A DNA stretch of 64,000 nucleotides from the NCBI GenBank assembly GCA_015064635.1, contig SVRV01000003.1, positions 1 through 64,000 of the forward strand, in the 5' to 3' direction. Origin of the DNA: Oscillospiraceae bacterium. Lineage in GTDB: Bacteria; Bacillota; Clostridia; Oscillospirales; SIG627. The translations under genes were made by a program, and so were the position numbers. Positions within the stretch are counted from its first letter, which is position 1. Every line of letters begins with the position of its first letter. Shown piece by piece: positions 41,241 through 51,545 of the stretch. The notes beneath the pieces are model-generated. The model did not search any database. It saw only the letters and a list, made by a program, of their open reading frames with translations, and had not been told where the DNA came from.

Positions 41241-44200
41241 GTGAAAAGAATAATATCGCTTGTTTTATCACTGATAATGATAATCGGTTGTGTTCCCATG
41301 GCAGTGTTTGCCGCAGAAACCGAAACAGTATCAGCGTGCACAGTAACAGTTGATTCAACTCACGCAATGCCCGGTGCGGAAGTAACTGTAAATATTAAAA
41401 TAACGAATAACCCGGGAATCCTCGGTTCAACGCTTACACTTACATACGATGATGACCTTACCCTTATCGGGTGTGCAAACGGAAAGGCTTTTTCCGACCT
41501 TACAATGACAAAGCCCAGTCAGCTTGTCAGCGGATGTAATTTTGTATGGTTTGGAAGTGACGTCAGTGACATCGTTGACGGAGTAATACTTACCTTGACC
41601 TTCAAGGTTGCAGAGGATGCTGTAACATCTAATTTCAACGATATTAGTGTTGCATGCAACGATGTATTTGATACAACATACAACCCTGTAAACATTGCAA
41701 GTGTAAACGGTGGTGTACAGGTAATATCGTATACCCCCGGTGACGTAACAGGGGATAAGGCTATTAACCCTCTTGACCTTATCAAGCTCAGTCAGTATAT
41801 CTCTGACGGATGCAAGACTAATCCCAACGGATATAACGTAACAATCAATGAGCTTGCGGCCGATGTAAACGATGACGGCAAAATGAATCCCCTTGACCTT
41901 ATTTATATCAGCCAGTATATCTCAGACGGTTGTAAAACAAATCCCAACGGATACAACATAACTCTTAAGCCTTCCTCTCCCAAATGCGACCATGCGTTAG
42001 TCAAGACAGACAGAGTCGAGGCTACTTGTACCGAACCAGGTAACATTGCATACTGGACTTGTACTCTCTGCGGTAAGCTTTACAGCGACGAGGCAGGTAC
42101 TAAGGAAATATCACAGATAAACACAATTCTTCCTACAAACGATAATCACACCCCCGGTGCAGAGGCAACCTGTACACAGGCACAGACATGTACTGTCTGC
42201 GGTGATGTTGTAACCGAAGCACTCGGACATAACGAGGTAAAGGTACCCGGATACGCTCCCGATTATGGCAAGGACGGTCTCAGTGACGGTATCAAATGCT
42301 CTGTCTGCGGTGAGTGGATAAAGGAGCAGGAACCAATTCCTGCATTGACAAAGGATGAGTATAATATCACATATTACTATGATGATACAGACGATTACCT
42401 TGCATCTCTCAACATAATCAATCCCAACCCTGCAAAATATGCAAAGCAGGACGGTTTGGTACTTACCAACCTTTCTGTTGCGGGTTACAAATTCCTCGGT
42501 TGGTATGATGATGACGGAAAACGTTGGAATGAAATTCCCGTAGGTAATACAGGCAATTTGTACCTTACAGCAAAATGGGAAAAGACAGTTTATACTGTAA
42601 CCTTTGATACTCCCGACGTTTCGGTGTACTATGTGTACAACGGCGAAACTCTCAAGAATTCTGCAAAGTACACTGTCGATGTAGGTCTTCCCATTACTAA
42701 CCCCGATAAGAGTGATACGGGTGATGACCTTGTATACGGCTATGACTTTGTTGGCTGGTCGGATGACAACGGATTCATCGTAAATGAAATCAAGCCCGGT
42801 ACAACCGGAAACCTTAAGCTTCGTGCCAACTGGACAGCTACCAGAAACAAGGCTACAAGCTATACAAAGTATGATGCTCCCATTATCATTGAGGATGAAA
42901 TAAATAAGCAGTTCCTCTTTGTTTATGACATCGGACGCATTGATAACGTTCCTCTTGCACCCCTCAAGGATGAAAACGGCAATGAAATTAAGTTTATTGC
43001 AAACGCTCCCCTCGATTATACAAAGGACTATACATATACCTCTTCATTCACATCGGAGGAAGCAAAAGAAGTCACCGAGATGGTAGCAAACGCAACCACA
43101 AGAAGCTCGGGATGGACACTTTCAAAGGATTGGAATGAACTCTATGAAGCGGAAACAGAAGAGACTAACGCACAGGCGAAGAGTGAGGAGAGAACCGATT
43201 CTCAGGGCAGAGTTGTAGGCGGAGAATATTTCATTGGTAACAGTGAGGGCGGTTCGTCTTACACCAGCGTAGACTCGGGCTCATCGTCATCTTCATCTGC
43301 AAGAGTTACCACAGAGGATTCTTACGGTATCAATTCTTCATATGATGAAAGCACCGAAAAGTATGTAGATGCAACACTTAAAACAGGATTTAAGAACGAA
43401 ACCGAATTAAGTGCCGGAATATCTTTCCCAGTGGAAATAATAGATGTAGAAGCAGGAGTTAAGAATACCACAACTTTTACCGCCGATTCTACGGTTTCAT
43501 CAGGAAGAAAAGATAATAATGCTTTCCATGTTGACAGTTCCATGTCAAGCTTTGTTGGAACAGAGACAAACAGCAGTGCATCCTCGTATTACAATTCCAC
43601 TGTAAGCAATAACAGCTCATGGAACTCCGAAACAGGATATACAACAAGCGAACAGACAAGTAGCGATACAAAGGTGTCCGCTGCAATAGCATCTGAAATT
43701 TCAAAGACTACAAAGTATAATATCAAAAATGCACTTGGCGGCGCTGAAACAAATACTGATTCGCTTTCAGGTACAACAAGCAATGAAACAGGTTATTCAA
43801 ACTCTATTGTATCAACAAAGTTTGAATCCAAGGCAGTAACAGAGTCATTTACTCTTAAATGTCCCGATATCGGAAACTACAGACTTGTGAAGGCTGGTAC
43901 AGTTCATGTTTACGGCGTTGTAGGTTACGATATTGCTACATGCTCATACTATACCTATACATACAATGTTATTGCAGATGAAACTATCAACTATCTTGAC
44001 TACTCAAGATCAACCTCAGAGTTTAACGACTGTGAAAACGGACTTGTAACCTTCAAAGTTCCCTTTGAGGTAAATGAGTATATTGCAGGTGTGGTAGGCG
44101 GTACACCCGGACTTGAAACACTCAACGGAAAGGTATGTGCATTTGAGCCTACAATAGACTTTGACGGCACTGTTGTAATTCCTCAGTACTATTCTGACAA

Positions 44201-46385
44201 GAATGCAGGTGACGGCTCATATTCTGCATACAAGACAACATCATTTGATGCAAACGTATTCAGAAATAACACAGAAATCGAAACTGTTGTTCTTCCCATC
44301 TACGTTACAGAAATTCCCGATTATGCATTTGAAGGCTGTACAAACCTTAAGAGAGTTATCGCATTTGGTGTAACATCAATAGGCGAGGGTGCATTCAAGG
44401 GTTGTACTTCACTTGGCTTGGTTGAAAAGGCTGACGGCACAACAGAGTACAATGCATTTTCACTTGACAACCTTATAACATCACTCGGCGACAATGCCTT
44501 TGAGGGCGTTGAGAGACTTGAAGTTATGGCGGCTGATTCTAAGGTAGCCGATGCTGCTATTAACTCGGGTGCTAAGAGAATTACTGTAAACTTGTCCAAT
44601 ATAACCGACACTTACAGCAACAAGGTTGTTACAGCTGACTCCAACACCGAATATTTTGGTATTATAGGTAATGGATCGGTTTATACAAATGTTTCTGTTG
44701 ACTCTGACGCAACCGAGACTTATATCAGCAATATGATATTTGCAGGAAATACAGATACACCTCTTATGATAAGCTCGGATAAGCTTACTCTTGCAAGAGT
44801 TACTGTGGAAAATGCACCCGGATTTGCCCTTATTGTTGACAACGACAACACAGAGATAAGCCTTTACAAGGAAATATACCTTGGTTCTGCAATCGAAAAC
44901 GCAGTTCTTACAAAGAATGTGACACTCAAGAAATTCGATTCTTCTGTTTCGGGCATTCTTAACGTAACAGGCAAATATCTTGTTTGCGGCGAAATATCCA
45001 ACAAGGGTATGCTCTCGGCAGATGTTGTTGAAATTGATGATGCTGCATACAATGCATACTTCACAAAGGTAACCGTTTCATTTGACTCCAACGACGGTAC
45101 AGCAGTAGATGCACAGACAGTAAATTACGGCTTGAGAGCAACAGAGCCTGAAGCACCTGCCAAGGACAAGTACAATTTCCTCGGTTGGTATACAGACGAG
45201 GCTCTTACAGAGGAATATGATTTCAACACACTTTTAACACAGGACATTACTCTGTATGCAAAGTGGGAATTGAAGGAGTTCACAGCATACTTCAATGCAA
45301 ACGGCGGTGCTGTTGATACAGCATCAAAATCCGTAATATACGGAGATCCCTATGGAACACTTCCTACACCTTCAAGAGAGTATTACACCTTCAACGGTTG
45401 GTTTACTGCGGCAGAGGGAGGCGAAAGAGTAACAGAGGATACAACCTTTGCTTCTATGGATGACGTAACACTTTACGCTCAGTGGTCATATGCGACATTT
45501 GCTCTTAACTTCAATGCAAACGGCGGTACAGTTGATACTGCCTCAAAGACAGCAACCTGCTTTACTCCCTACGGCGCACTTCCCACACCTGTAAGAGATT
45601 ATTACACCTTTGCAGGTTGGTATACCGAAGCTGAAGGCGGCACGCAGGTAACAGCAGATACTGTTTACAACTCAACCGCAGATGTAACCATTTATGCACA
45701 TTGGACATTGAATCCCGTATCCGATTGGGTTGTTGCTTCAAATGTTCCTGCCGGTGCGGAGCGTATTGCTACCAGATATACCTACAGCAAAACCGAGTAT
45801 ACATCACTGGTTGAGTATACAATGTCACCTTCTTATACACCTGCAGGTTATTCATTCTTGAATACTGTAGCAACAGGATGGAGCGCTGTATACGGACCTG
45901 TTTATTCAGATCCTTCCAACGGTGTAAGAAGCGTTACCAGTGAGCAGTATGTTTCGGGATACGCACAAAAAACGCAATATCGCTATAGCAGATTTTTGAA
46001 CTATGACGGTTCTATCGGAAGAACATGGTCAAACGGTGCACGTTGTTATCCAATAAGTGCCGGATACTGTACGTACGGCCCATATTATACCGATTGGTCA
46101 GACTCGCCATACGTTGTCAGAGAAAGCTCTTCTTTAAGTAGCTCCGGCTATTCCTACGGTTCGGTAGATTCAAAATACGATCCTCTCGGATTGGAATGGT
46201 ATAACCAGGAAACACGCTCGGTTGACGATACAACAAGACCTATTTATGGCACACGTTGGTATTATCAGGACAGAGAATATACTCACACCTTCTATAAGGT
46301 AACCAATAATATTCTATCAGACAGTTATCCTTATGGTGCTGATATCAGCAATGTTGTTGAATGGGTTCAGTACAGAGCAAAATAA
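41241..46385 (+). CDS. Giant cohesin-dockerin-InlB-LRR surface protein
   Basis: The 1714-residue protein starts at GTG behind AAGGAGATAAAGAAAA. Order: signal peptide (1-25); cohesin (about 32-165, [20 protein letters not shown]); dockerin (about 166-240) with two calcium loops [13 protein letters not shown] and [13 protein letters not shown]; Cys-rich modules ([13 protein letters not shown]); two InlB-type repeats (about 365-545, [15 protein letters not shown]); a Ser/Thr-rich central domain (about 545-940); leucine-rich repeats (about 990-1110, [19 protein letters not shown]); three InlB repeats (about 1275-1490, [20 protein letters not shown]); a Tyr/Trp-rich C-terminal domain ending EWVQYRAK. 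It has no anchor of its own and probably binds via cohesin-dockerin contacts. The central domain may be a beta-pore-like fold (inference). Confidence 0.85.
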   Translation: MKRIISLVLSLIMIIGCVPMAVFAAETETVSACTVTVDSTHAMPGAEVTVNIKITNNPGILGSTLTLTYDDDLTLIGCANGKAFSDLTMTKPSQLVSGCNFVWFGSDVSDIVDGVILTLTFKVAEDAVTSNFNDISVACNDVFDTTYNPVNIASVNGGVQVISYTPGDVTGDKAINPLDLIKLSQYISDGCKTNPNGYNVTINELAADVNDDGKMNPLDLIYISQYISDGCKTNPNGYNITLKPSSPKCDHALVKTDRVEATCTEPGNIAYWTCTLCGKLYSDEAGTKEISQINTILPTNDNHTPGAEATCTQAQTCTVCGDVVTEALGHNEVKVPGYAPDYGKDGLSDGIKCSVCGEWIKEQEPIPALTKDEYNITYYYDDTDDYLASLNIINPNPAKYAKQDGLVLTNLSVAGYKFLGWYDDDGKRWNEIPVGNTGNLYLTAKWEKTVYTVTFDTPDVSVYYVYNGETLKNSAKYTVDVGLPITNPDKSDTGDDLVYGYDFVGWSDDNGFIVNEIKPGTTGNLKLRANWTATRNKATSYTKYDAPIIIEDEINKQFLFVYDIGRIDNVPLAPLKDENGNEIKFIANAPLDYTKDYTYTSSFTSEEAKEVTEMVANATTRSSGWTLSKDWNELYEAETEETNAQAKSEERTDSQGRVVGGEYFIGNSEGGSSYTSVDSGSSSSSSARVTTEDSYGINSSYDESTEKYVDATLKTGFKNETELSAGISFPVEIIDVEAGVKNTTTFTADSTVSSGRKDNNAFHVDSSMSSFVGTETNSSASSYYNSTVSNNSSWNSETGYTTSEQTSSDTKVSAAIASEISKTTKYNIKNALGGAETNTDSLSGTTSNETGYSNSIVSTKFESKAVTESFTLKCPDIGNYRLVKAGTVHVYGVVGYDIATCSYYTYTYNVIADETINYLDYSRSTSEFNDCENGLVTFKVPFEVNEYIAGVVGGTPGLETLNGKVCAFEPTIDFDGTVVIPQYYSDKNAGDGSYSAYKTTSFDANVFRNNTEIETVVLPIYVTEIPDYAFEGCTNLKRVIAFGVTSIGEGAFKGCTSLGLVEKADGTTEYNAFSLDNLITSLGDNAFEGVERLEVMAADSKVADAAINSGAKRITVNLSNITDTYSNKVVTADSNTEYFGIIGNGSVYTNVSVDSDATETYISNMIFAGNTDTPLMISSDKLTLARVTVENAPGFALIVDNDNTEISLYKEIYLGSAIENAVLTKNVTLKKFDSSVSGILNVTGKYLVCGEISNKGMLSADVVEIDDAAYNAYFTKVTVSFDSNDGTAVDAQTVNYGLRATEPEAPAKDKYNFLGWYTDEALTEEYDFNTLLTQDITLYAKWELKEFTAYFNANGGAVDTASKSVIYGDPYGTLPTPSREYYTFNGWFTAAEGGERVTEDTTFASMDDVTLYAQWSYATFALNFNANGGTVDTASKTATCFTPYGALPTPVRDYYTFAGWYTEAEGGTQVTADTVYNSTADVTIYAHWTLNPVSDWVVASNVPAGAERIATRYTYSKTEYTSLVEYTMSPSYTPAGYSFLNTVATGWSAVYGPVYSDPSNGVRSVTSEQYVSGYAQKTQYRYSRFLNYDGSIGRTWSNGARCYPISAGYCTYGPYYTDWSDSPYVVRESSSLSSSGYSYGSVDSKYDPLGLEWYNQETRSVDDTTRPIYGTRWYYQDREYTHTFYKVTNNILSDSYPYGADISNVVEWVQYRAK

Positions 46386-46397
46386 CAATGACAAAAA

Positions 46398-46428
46398 AGG
46401 GTTTCGCAAAAGCGAAACTCTTTTTTTG
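46398..46428 (+). terminator. Terminator of the surface-protein locus
   Basis: AGGGTTTCGC (46398-46407), AAAA, GCGAAACTCT (46412-46421) with one G-T pair, followed by TTTTTTT. Confidence 0.9.
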
Positions 46429-46447
46429 TTTATTTCTCCAAAATCCA

Positions 46448-46475
46448 TTGACTATATTTTCAAATGTGGTAAAAT
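46448..46475 (+). promoter_or_regulatory. Predicted promoter of the ABC exporter operon
   Basis: TTGACT (46448-46453), 16 bases, TAAAAT (46470-46475), 31 bases before the chosen start. Confidence 0.6.
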
Positions 46476-46506
46476 GTAGGTATAAATTTACATTGTGAGG
46501 ACACTG

Positions 46507-48225
46507 ATGAAAAGGCTTATAAAATACTTATCAGCATACAAAAAAGAGGCGGTGCTCGGACCGCTGTTCAAGCTTTTTGAAGCGTTACTTGAGCTTTTTG
46601 TTCCGCTTGTAATTGCCGAGATGATAAATCAAGGCATCGGTGCGGGAGAAGCCGGCAAGGGGACTGTCATAAAGCTCATGCTGTTACTCGTGGCACTTGG
46701 TGTTGCGGGACTTATATTCTCGGTTACAGCACAGTTTTTTGCTGCAAAGGCATCAGTAGGCTTCGTTACACGGATTCGATCTGCACTTTTTTCTCATATA
46801 CAGAAGCTTTCCTATACCAAGCTTGACACAGTCGGTACGTCAACGCTCATCACTCGAATGACAAGTGACGTGAATCAAGTTCAAACGGGCATGAACCTGG
46901 CGCTCCGTCTTCTTCTCCGTTCACCCTTTGTGGTATTCGGTGCGATGATAATGGCGTTTACCATTGATGCGAAGATTTCCCTTATTTTCCTTGCAATGAT
47001 TGTCGTTTTGTCAATCGTTGTATTCGGCGTTATGCTCATTACCATGCCCCTTCACAAAAAGGTGCAAGCCCGTCTTGACTCACTCACTCATTCCACCAAA
47101 GAAAATCTCGGCGGCGCAAGAGTTATAAGAGCCTTTTGCAAGGAAGAGGAGGAGACCGACTCCTTTAAGACGAAAAACTACACCTACGCCAAGAGCGAGA
47201 GCTTTGTGGGAAAAATATCGGCACTTACAAACCCTGTTACCTTTATTGTTGTAAATGCCTCTCTTACTGTGCTAATATGGAGCGGTGCTGTACGTGTTGA
47301 TGTGGGAGGACTTACTCAAGGTGAGGTTGTGGCGCTTTACAACTATATGTCGCAGATTCTTGTAGAGCTTGTAAAGCTTGCAAATCTTATAGTTACCATT
47401 TCCAAATCCCTTGCTTGCGCATCACGTATCGGAGATGTGCTTGACATTCCCGCCGCTTCCTTTGAAGGGGAAGAGTACACGGGGGATGGCTCGGTTGAAT
47501 TTAAAAATGTGTCCTTTAAATACGAGGGTGCAGGTGATACCTCACTCAAGAACATCAGCTTTTTTGCAAAGAGCGGTGAAACGGTGGGCGTTATCGGAGG
47601 TACGGGTGACGGAAAGTCCACTCTTGTCAATTTGATACCGGCGTTTTATCCCGCGACCGAGGGTGAGGTGCTTGTAGGCGGAAGGAATGTTTGTGAATAC
47701 TCCATGACCTCCCTTCGCTCACACATCGGCATTGTTCCTCAAAAGGCGGTGCTCTTTAGCGGAACTATACGTGAAAACATGCTCTGGGGCAACGAAAACG
47801 CCACGGATGATGAAATTATTGAGGCTCTTGAAATAGCTCAGGCGAAGGACTTTGTAACGGCAAAGGATGGCGTTCTGGACTATTTTATCGAGCAGGGAGG
47901 AAAGAATCTTTCGGGAGGACAGAGACAAAGGCTCACCATTGCGAGAGCAATTGTTTCAAAGCCACGTATACTCATACTTGACGACTCCTCGTCGGCTCTT
48001 GACTATCTTACCGATCTGAATTTAAGACGTGCTCTTGCAAAGCTCTCATGTACGCTCTTTATTGTATCCCAAAGAGCGTCCTCTGTTATGAATTCGGATA
48101 ATATCATTGTGCTTGAGGACGGTGAAGCGGTAGGACAGGGAAAGCACGCAGACCTTCTTGAAAACTGCACCGCTTACCGTGAAATATACGAAACTCAGTT
48201 TACGGGAGAGGAGGGCGTAAGATGA
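46507..48225 (+). CDS. Heterodimeric ABC exporter subunit, degenerate nucleotide site
   Basis: The 572-residue protein has six transmembrane helices (about 1-310) and an ATPase domain (about 335-560). The Walker A motif reads GGTGDGKST, the signature LSGGQRQR is canonical, but Walker B is RILILDDSSSALD with Asp instead of the catalytic Glu, and the switch His is replaced by Gln (IVSQRAS). This pattern marks the degenerate partner of heterodimeric exporters such as TM287/288 or BmrC/BmrD. GTGAGG followed by six bases decides ATG 46507 over an earlier GTG. The partner gene overlaps by four bases. The substrate may be drugs or peptides. Confidence 0.93.
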   Translation: MKRLIKYLSAYKKEAVLGPLFKLFEALLELFVPLVIAEMINQGIGAGEAGKGTVIKLMLLLVALGVAGLIFSVTAQFFAAKASVGFVTRIRSALFSHIQKLSYTKLDTVGTSTLITRMTSDVNQVQTGMNLALRLLLRSPFVVFGAMIMAFTIDAKISLIFLAMIVVLSIVVFGVMLITMPLHKKVQARLDSLTHSTKENLGGARVIRAFCKEEEETDSFKTKNYTYAKSESFVGKISALTNPVTFIVVNASLTVLIWSGAVRVDVGGLTQGEVVALYNYMSQILVELVKLANLIVTISKSLACASRIGDVLDIPAASFEGEEYTGDGSVEFKNVSFKYEGAGDTSLKNISFFAKSGETVGVIGGTGDGKSTLVNLIPAFYPATEGEVLVGGRNVCEYSMTSLRSHIGIVPQKAVLFSGTIRENMLWGNENATDDEIIEALEIAQAKDFVTAKDGVLDYFIEQGGKNLSGGQRQRLTIARAIVSKPRILILDDSSSALDYLTDLNLRRALAKLSCTLFIVSQRASSVMNSDNIIVLEDGEAVGQGKHADLLENCTAYREIYETQFTGEEGVR

Positions 48226-49955
48226 AGAATAAGGGAACCTTAAGAACAGTACTTTCCTACATTTCAAGACACAAATTCCTGCTCATATGCCTTGTCCTTT
48301 TTTCTGTAGCCTTCAGCTTGCTTGCCCTTTACATTCCCATTATAATAGGTGATGCAATCGACCTTGCGGTAGAAAAGGGAAGAGTGGATTTTGACGGTAT
48401 AAAGACGTTACTTTTCAAGGTGCTTTTTGTGACGGGACTCACAGCACTCTTCCAGTGGCTCGTGAGCATAATCGGAAACAGAATTACCTTTTCCGTTGTT
48501 CGTGATATCCGCCAGGAGGCATTCGACAATCTTGTAAAGCTGCCACTTTCCTATATCGACTCCCACAAGCACGGCGACATCGTAAGCCGAATAATTGCGG
48601 ACGCGGGACAGTTTGCAGATGGACTTATTATGGGCTTTACACAGCTTTTCACGGGCGTTGTAACCATACTTGGAACAATTGTTTTCATGGTGCAAATAAA
48701 TTACAAAATAGCCTTAATAGTTGTTTTGCTCACACCCCTTTCGCTCTTTGTTGCTTCCTTTATTGCAAAAAACACTCACAGTATGTTTAAAAAGCAGAGT
48801 GAAACACGAGGTGAGATGACGGGCGTTATAGACGAAATGGTGTCGGGACAGAAAATAGTGCGTGCGTTCGGATATGAAGAGAGGGCACAAAAGAAATTTG
48901 ACGAGGTGAATTCATGCCTTGAAAAGCATTCTCTCCGAGCCATATTCTTTTCATCCCTTACAAACCCCTCCACACGCTTTGTAAACAGCGTGGTTTACGC
49001 CTTTGTAGGAGGCTTTGGTGCTTTTGTTGTTATCGGAGGCGCTATGACCGTCGGAGGACTTTCCTGCTTCCTCAGCTACGCAGGTCAGTATACAAAGCCG
49101 TTTAATGAAATATCTGGCGTTGTCACCGAGCTTCAAAACTCTCTTGCCTGCGCCGCACGTGTGTTTGAATTTATTAATACTCCTCCCGAAACGGAGGATG
49201 CGACACTTACGCTTACTTCTCCCGAAGGAAGTGTTGACTTCAAGGAGGTTGACTTTTCCTACAACAAGAATACAAAGCTTATCGAGGATTTCAATTTGTC
49301 AGTCGCTCCCGGTCAGCGTGTTGCAATTGTAGGACCTACCGGTTGCGGAAAAACAACGCTTATCAACCTTATTATGCGTTTCTACGATGTGGATGACGGC
49401 GAAATAACTGTCGATGGTAAAAACACAAAAAGCATTACACGTCATAATCTTCGCAGTAATTTCGGTATGGTCTTGCAGGATACCTGGATAAAGAAGGGCA
49501 GTGTTGCCGAAAACATCGCAATGGGTAAGCCTGATGCAACAAGAGATGAAATTATCAACGCCGCAAAGGCATCACATGCGCACAACTTTATAAAGAAGCT
49601 TCCCAAGGGCTATGATACAATTATCTCGGAGACCGAGGGCGGACTTTCTCAGGGACAGCGACAGCTTCTTTGTATCAGCCGAGTAATGCTCACTCTACCT
49701 CCCATGCTTATCCTTGATGAGGCAACATCTTCAATAGATACAAGAACAGAAAAGAAGATTCAGGATGCCTTTGCAAAGCTTATGGAGGGCAAGACCTCGT
49801 TTATTGTTGCACACCGACTTTCAACGATTCGTGAGGCGGATGTGATACTGGTTATGCGTGACGGAAAGGTTATTGAAGCAGGCTCTCACAGTGAGCTTAT
49901 AGCAAAGAACGGATTTTACACAGAGCTTTACAACAGCCAGAGTGCAGTTGTATGA
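48222..49955 (+). CDS. Heterodimeric ABC exporter subunit, catalytic site intact
   Basis: The 577-residue protein has six transmembrane helices and an ATPase domain with Walker A GPTGCGKTTL, Walker B PMLILDEATSSIDTR (catalytic Glu present) and switch IVAHRLSTI. The signature LSQGQRQL has Gln-Gly instead of the common Gly-Gly. With the previous protein it forms one asymmetric transporter: the first subunit supplies the degenerate site and this one the active site. The ATGA overlap shows coupled synthesis. The TipAS-like gene starts at its end. Confidence 0.94.
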   Translation: MKNKGTLRTVLSYISRHKFLLICLVLFSVAFSLLALYIPIIIGDAIDLAVEKGRVDFDGIKTLLFKVLFVTGLTALFQWLVSIIGNRITFSVVRDIRQEAFDNLVKLPLSYIDSHKHGDIVSRIIADAGQFADGLIMGFTQLFTGVVTILGTIVFMVQINYKIALIVVLLTPLSLFVASFIAKNTHSMFKKQSETRGEMTGVIDEMVSGQKIVRAFGYEERAQKKFDEVNSCLEKHSLRAIFFSSLTNPSTRFVNSVVYAFVGGFGAFVVIGGAMTVGGLSCFLSYAGQYTKPFNEISGVVTELQNSLACAARVFEFINTPPETEDATLTLTSPEGSVDFKEVDFSYNKNTKLIEDFNLSVAPGQRVAIVGPTGCGKTTLINLIMRFYDVDDGEITVDGKNTKSITRHNLRSNFGMVLQDTWIKKGSVAENIAMGKPDATRDEIINAAKASHAHNFIKKLPKGYDTIISETEGGLSQGQRQLLCISRVMLTLPPMLILDEATSSIDTRTEKKIQDAFAKLMEGKTSFIVAHRLSTIREADVILVMRDGKVIEAGSHSELIAKNGFYTELYNSQSAVV

Positions 49956-49966
49956 AAGGAGTAGGT

Positions 49967-50248
49967 ATGAACAACCACGGATATGATGACGGACTTGCGG
50001 AGCTTATGTACAAGTTTGCAGAGTATAAGGACACACTTCCTCCCGACCACCCCGATGTAATGAAGCTCGTTACAAAATATCAGAGCTTTATGAATAAAAA
50101 CTATTATGACAACAGCTTGAATGACGAGCTTTTTGAAGCACTTGGAAGAATGTACGCAGGTGATGATTTTGCGCCAAAAATTGACGTTTTCGGCAAAGGT
50201 ACAGCCGAGTATATGAGCCGTGCAATTGAAATTTATTGCAGTAAATAG
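49967..50248 (+). CDS. Stand-alone TipAS-like ligand-binding protein
   Basis: The 93-residue protein contains GDDFAPKIDVFGKGTAEYMS followed by RAIEIYC, which strongly resembles the C-terminal half of the TipAS antibiotic-recognition domain of MerR-type regulators such as TipAL and SkgA. No MerR helix-turn-helix precedes it. ATG 49967 behind AAAGGAGTAGGT is preferred to ATG 49952, which overlaps the exporter stop. Co-transcription with an ABC exporter suggests binding of, or response to, an exported compound. This is inference. Confidence 0.7.
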   Translation: MNNHGYDDGLAELMYKFAEYKDTLPPDHPDVMKLVTKYQSFMNKNYYDNSLNDELFEALGRMYAGDDFAPKIDVFGKGTAEYMSRAIEIYCSK

Positions 50249-50258
50249 GAGGAAAAAT

Positions 50259-51530
50259 ATGGAAGCAAATATCTTGAATTACGGTGCCGTAGCAGACGGC
50301 AAGACTTTGAACAGTGAGGCAATACAGAAGGCAATTGACACTGTAGCCGAAGCAGGCGGCGGAAGAGTCGTGATTCCGGCAGGTACGTTCAAGTGTGGTA
50401 CAATATGGCTTAAGAGTCACGTAGAGCTTCATTTTGAAAACGGAGCTGTGCTGAAGGCGAGTGAAAACCTTGATGATTACAACGACGAGGACGCATACCC
50501 TCAAAATTGGGGATGTGTTTCGGAGGGATGGTGCGGTAAGCATCTTGTTATTGCCGTAAGCGAGACAGATGTGTCAGTAACGGGCAAAGGTGTAATTGAT
50601 GGCTCGGGTAGTTCTTTCTTCAAAAATAACCCCAATCCCTTGAATACGGGATATGCATGGCGTTACGGAATTGTTTTCAATAAAGAAGGAATTTTGCGTC
50701 CGGGGCAGACGGTAGCAATGGTTGATTGTCGGGATGTGAGGATTTCGGACGTCTCCATTGTGGATTCTCCCTCGTGGTGTTTCTTTATTCACGGATGCGA
50801 GAATGTAAATGTTAGCGGAATAAGAGCCCGAAACTGTCCATGGCACGCCAATACCGACGGTATTGATATTGACGCTTCGAAGAATGTAACGGTTTCCGAT
50901 TGTATCATTGATACAGGTGACGATGCCATCGCAATCAGGTGTGCGGGAAAGCGTATTCGTGAGGATCTTGATGTATGTGAGAATATCACAATCACTAATT
51001 GCGTGTGCACTTCCCGTTCTTGCGGAGTGAGGGTGTGCGTGGGAACAGGTACTATCAGAAATGTTACAATGTCAAATATTATTTTCAAAGAATCAAGTCC
51101 CGCAATACTTATTGCTTCTGCTTATATGAAGCTTGGTAAAGTGGATATTGAAAACGTTATGATAAGTAATATCATTGCCGATGATGTTGGACGTCCTATA
51201 ACAATAATCGAAAGCAACAATTGCGTTGTTCGTAATATAAAAGTCTGCGGTTTTTCGGGCAGAGTGATGTGTCAATGCAAGTTTGTGGCAGAAGAAGCAG
51301 GAAGTATCCAAAATATACAGCTCCGTGATGTGAATCTTGAGTATGTCAAGCCTTCTTTTGAACACGGAGATAACAATCATGCTGAACGAGGTCTGTATGC
51401 GTTTGAATTAAACGGTGTTGACGGCGCATATTTTGATAACGTAAGAGTGAAAATTCCAAGTGATATAGATTTGAAGCTGTACAGCGAGGAAAACTCTATT
51501 AATATTACAAAGAAAGACTGTAATTTTTAG
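50259..51530 (+). CDS. GH28-fold protein (polygalacturonase-like), copy 1
   Basis: The 423-residue right-handed beta-helix protein begins MEANILNYGAVADGKTLNSE, the opening of pectin-type enzymes, and carries NTDGIDIDASKNVTVSDCII and TGDDAIAI; Asp200 and Asp221/222 match the catalytic Asp residues of GH28. The usual GHG motif with the catalytic His is not present (SRSCGVRVCVGTG instead). There is no signal peptide, so it would act in the cytosol on imported oligosaccharides. TAGGAGGAAAAAT gives the start at 50259. The next gene is a close copy. Confidence 0.88.
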   Translation: MEANILNYGAVADGKTLNSEAIQKAIDTVAEAGGGRVVIPAGTFKCGTIWLKSHVELHFENGAVLKASENLDDYNDEDAYPQNWGCVSEGWCGKHLVIAVSETDVSVTGKGVIDGSGSSFFKNNPNPLNTGYAWRYGIVFNKEGILRPGQTVAMVDCRDVRISDVSIVDSPSWCFFIHGCENVNVSGIRARNCPWHANTDGIDIDASKNVTVSDCIIDTGDDAIAIRCAGKRIREDLDVCENITITNCVCTSRSCGVRVCVGTGTIRNVTMSNIIFKESSPAILIASAYMKLGKVDIENVMISNIIADDVGRPITIIESNNCVVRNIKVCGFSGRVMCQCKFVAEEAGSIQNIQLRDVNLEYVKPSFEHGDNNHAERGLYAFELNGVDGAYFDNVRVKIPSDIDLKLYSEENSINITKKDCNF

Positions 51531-51545
51531 AAAGGTTATTATATC

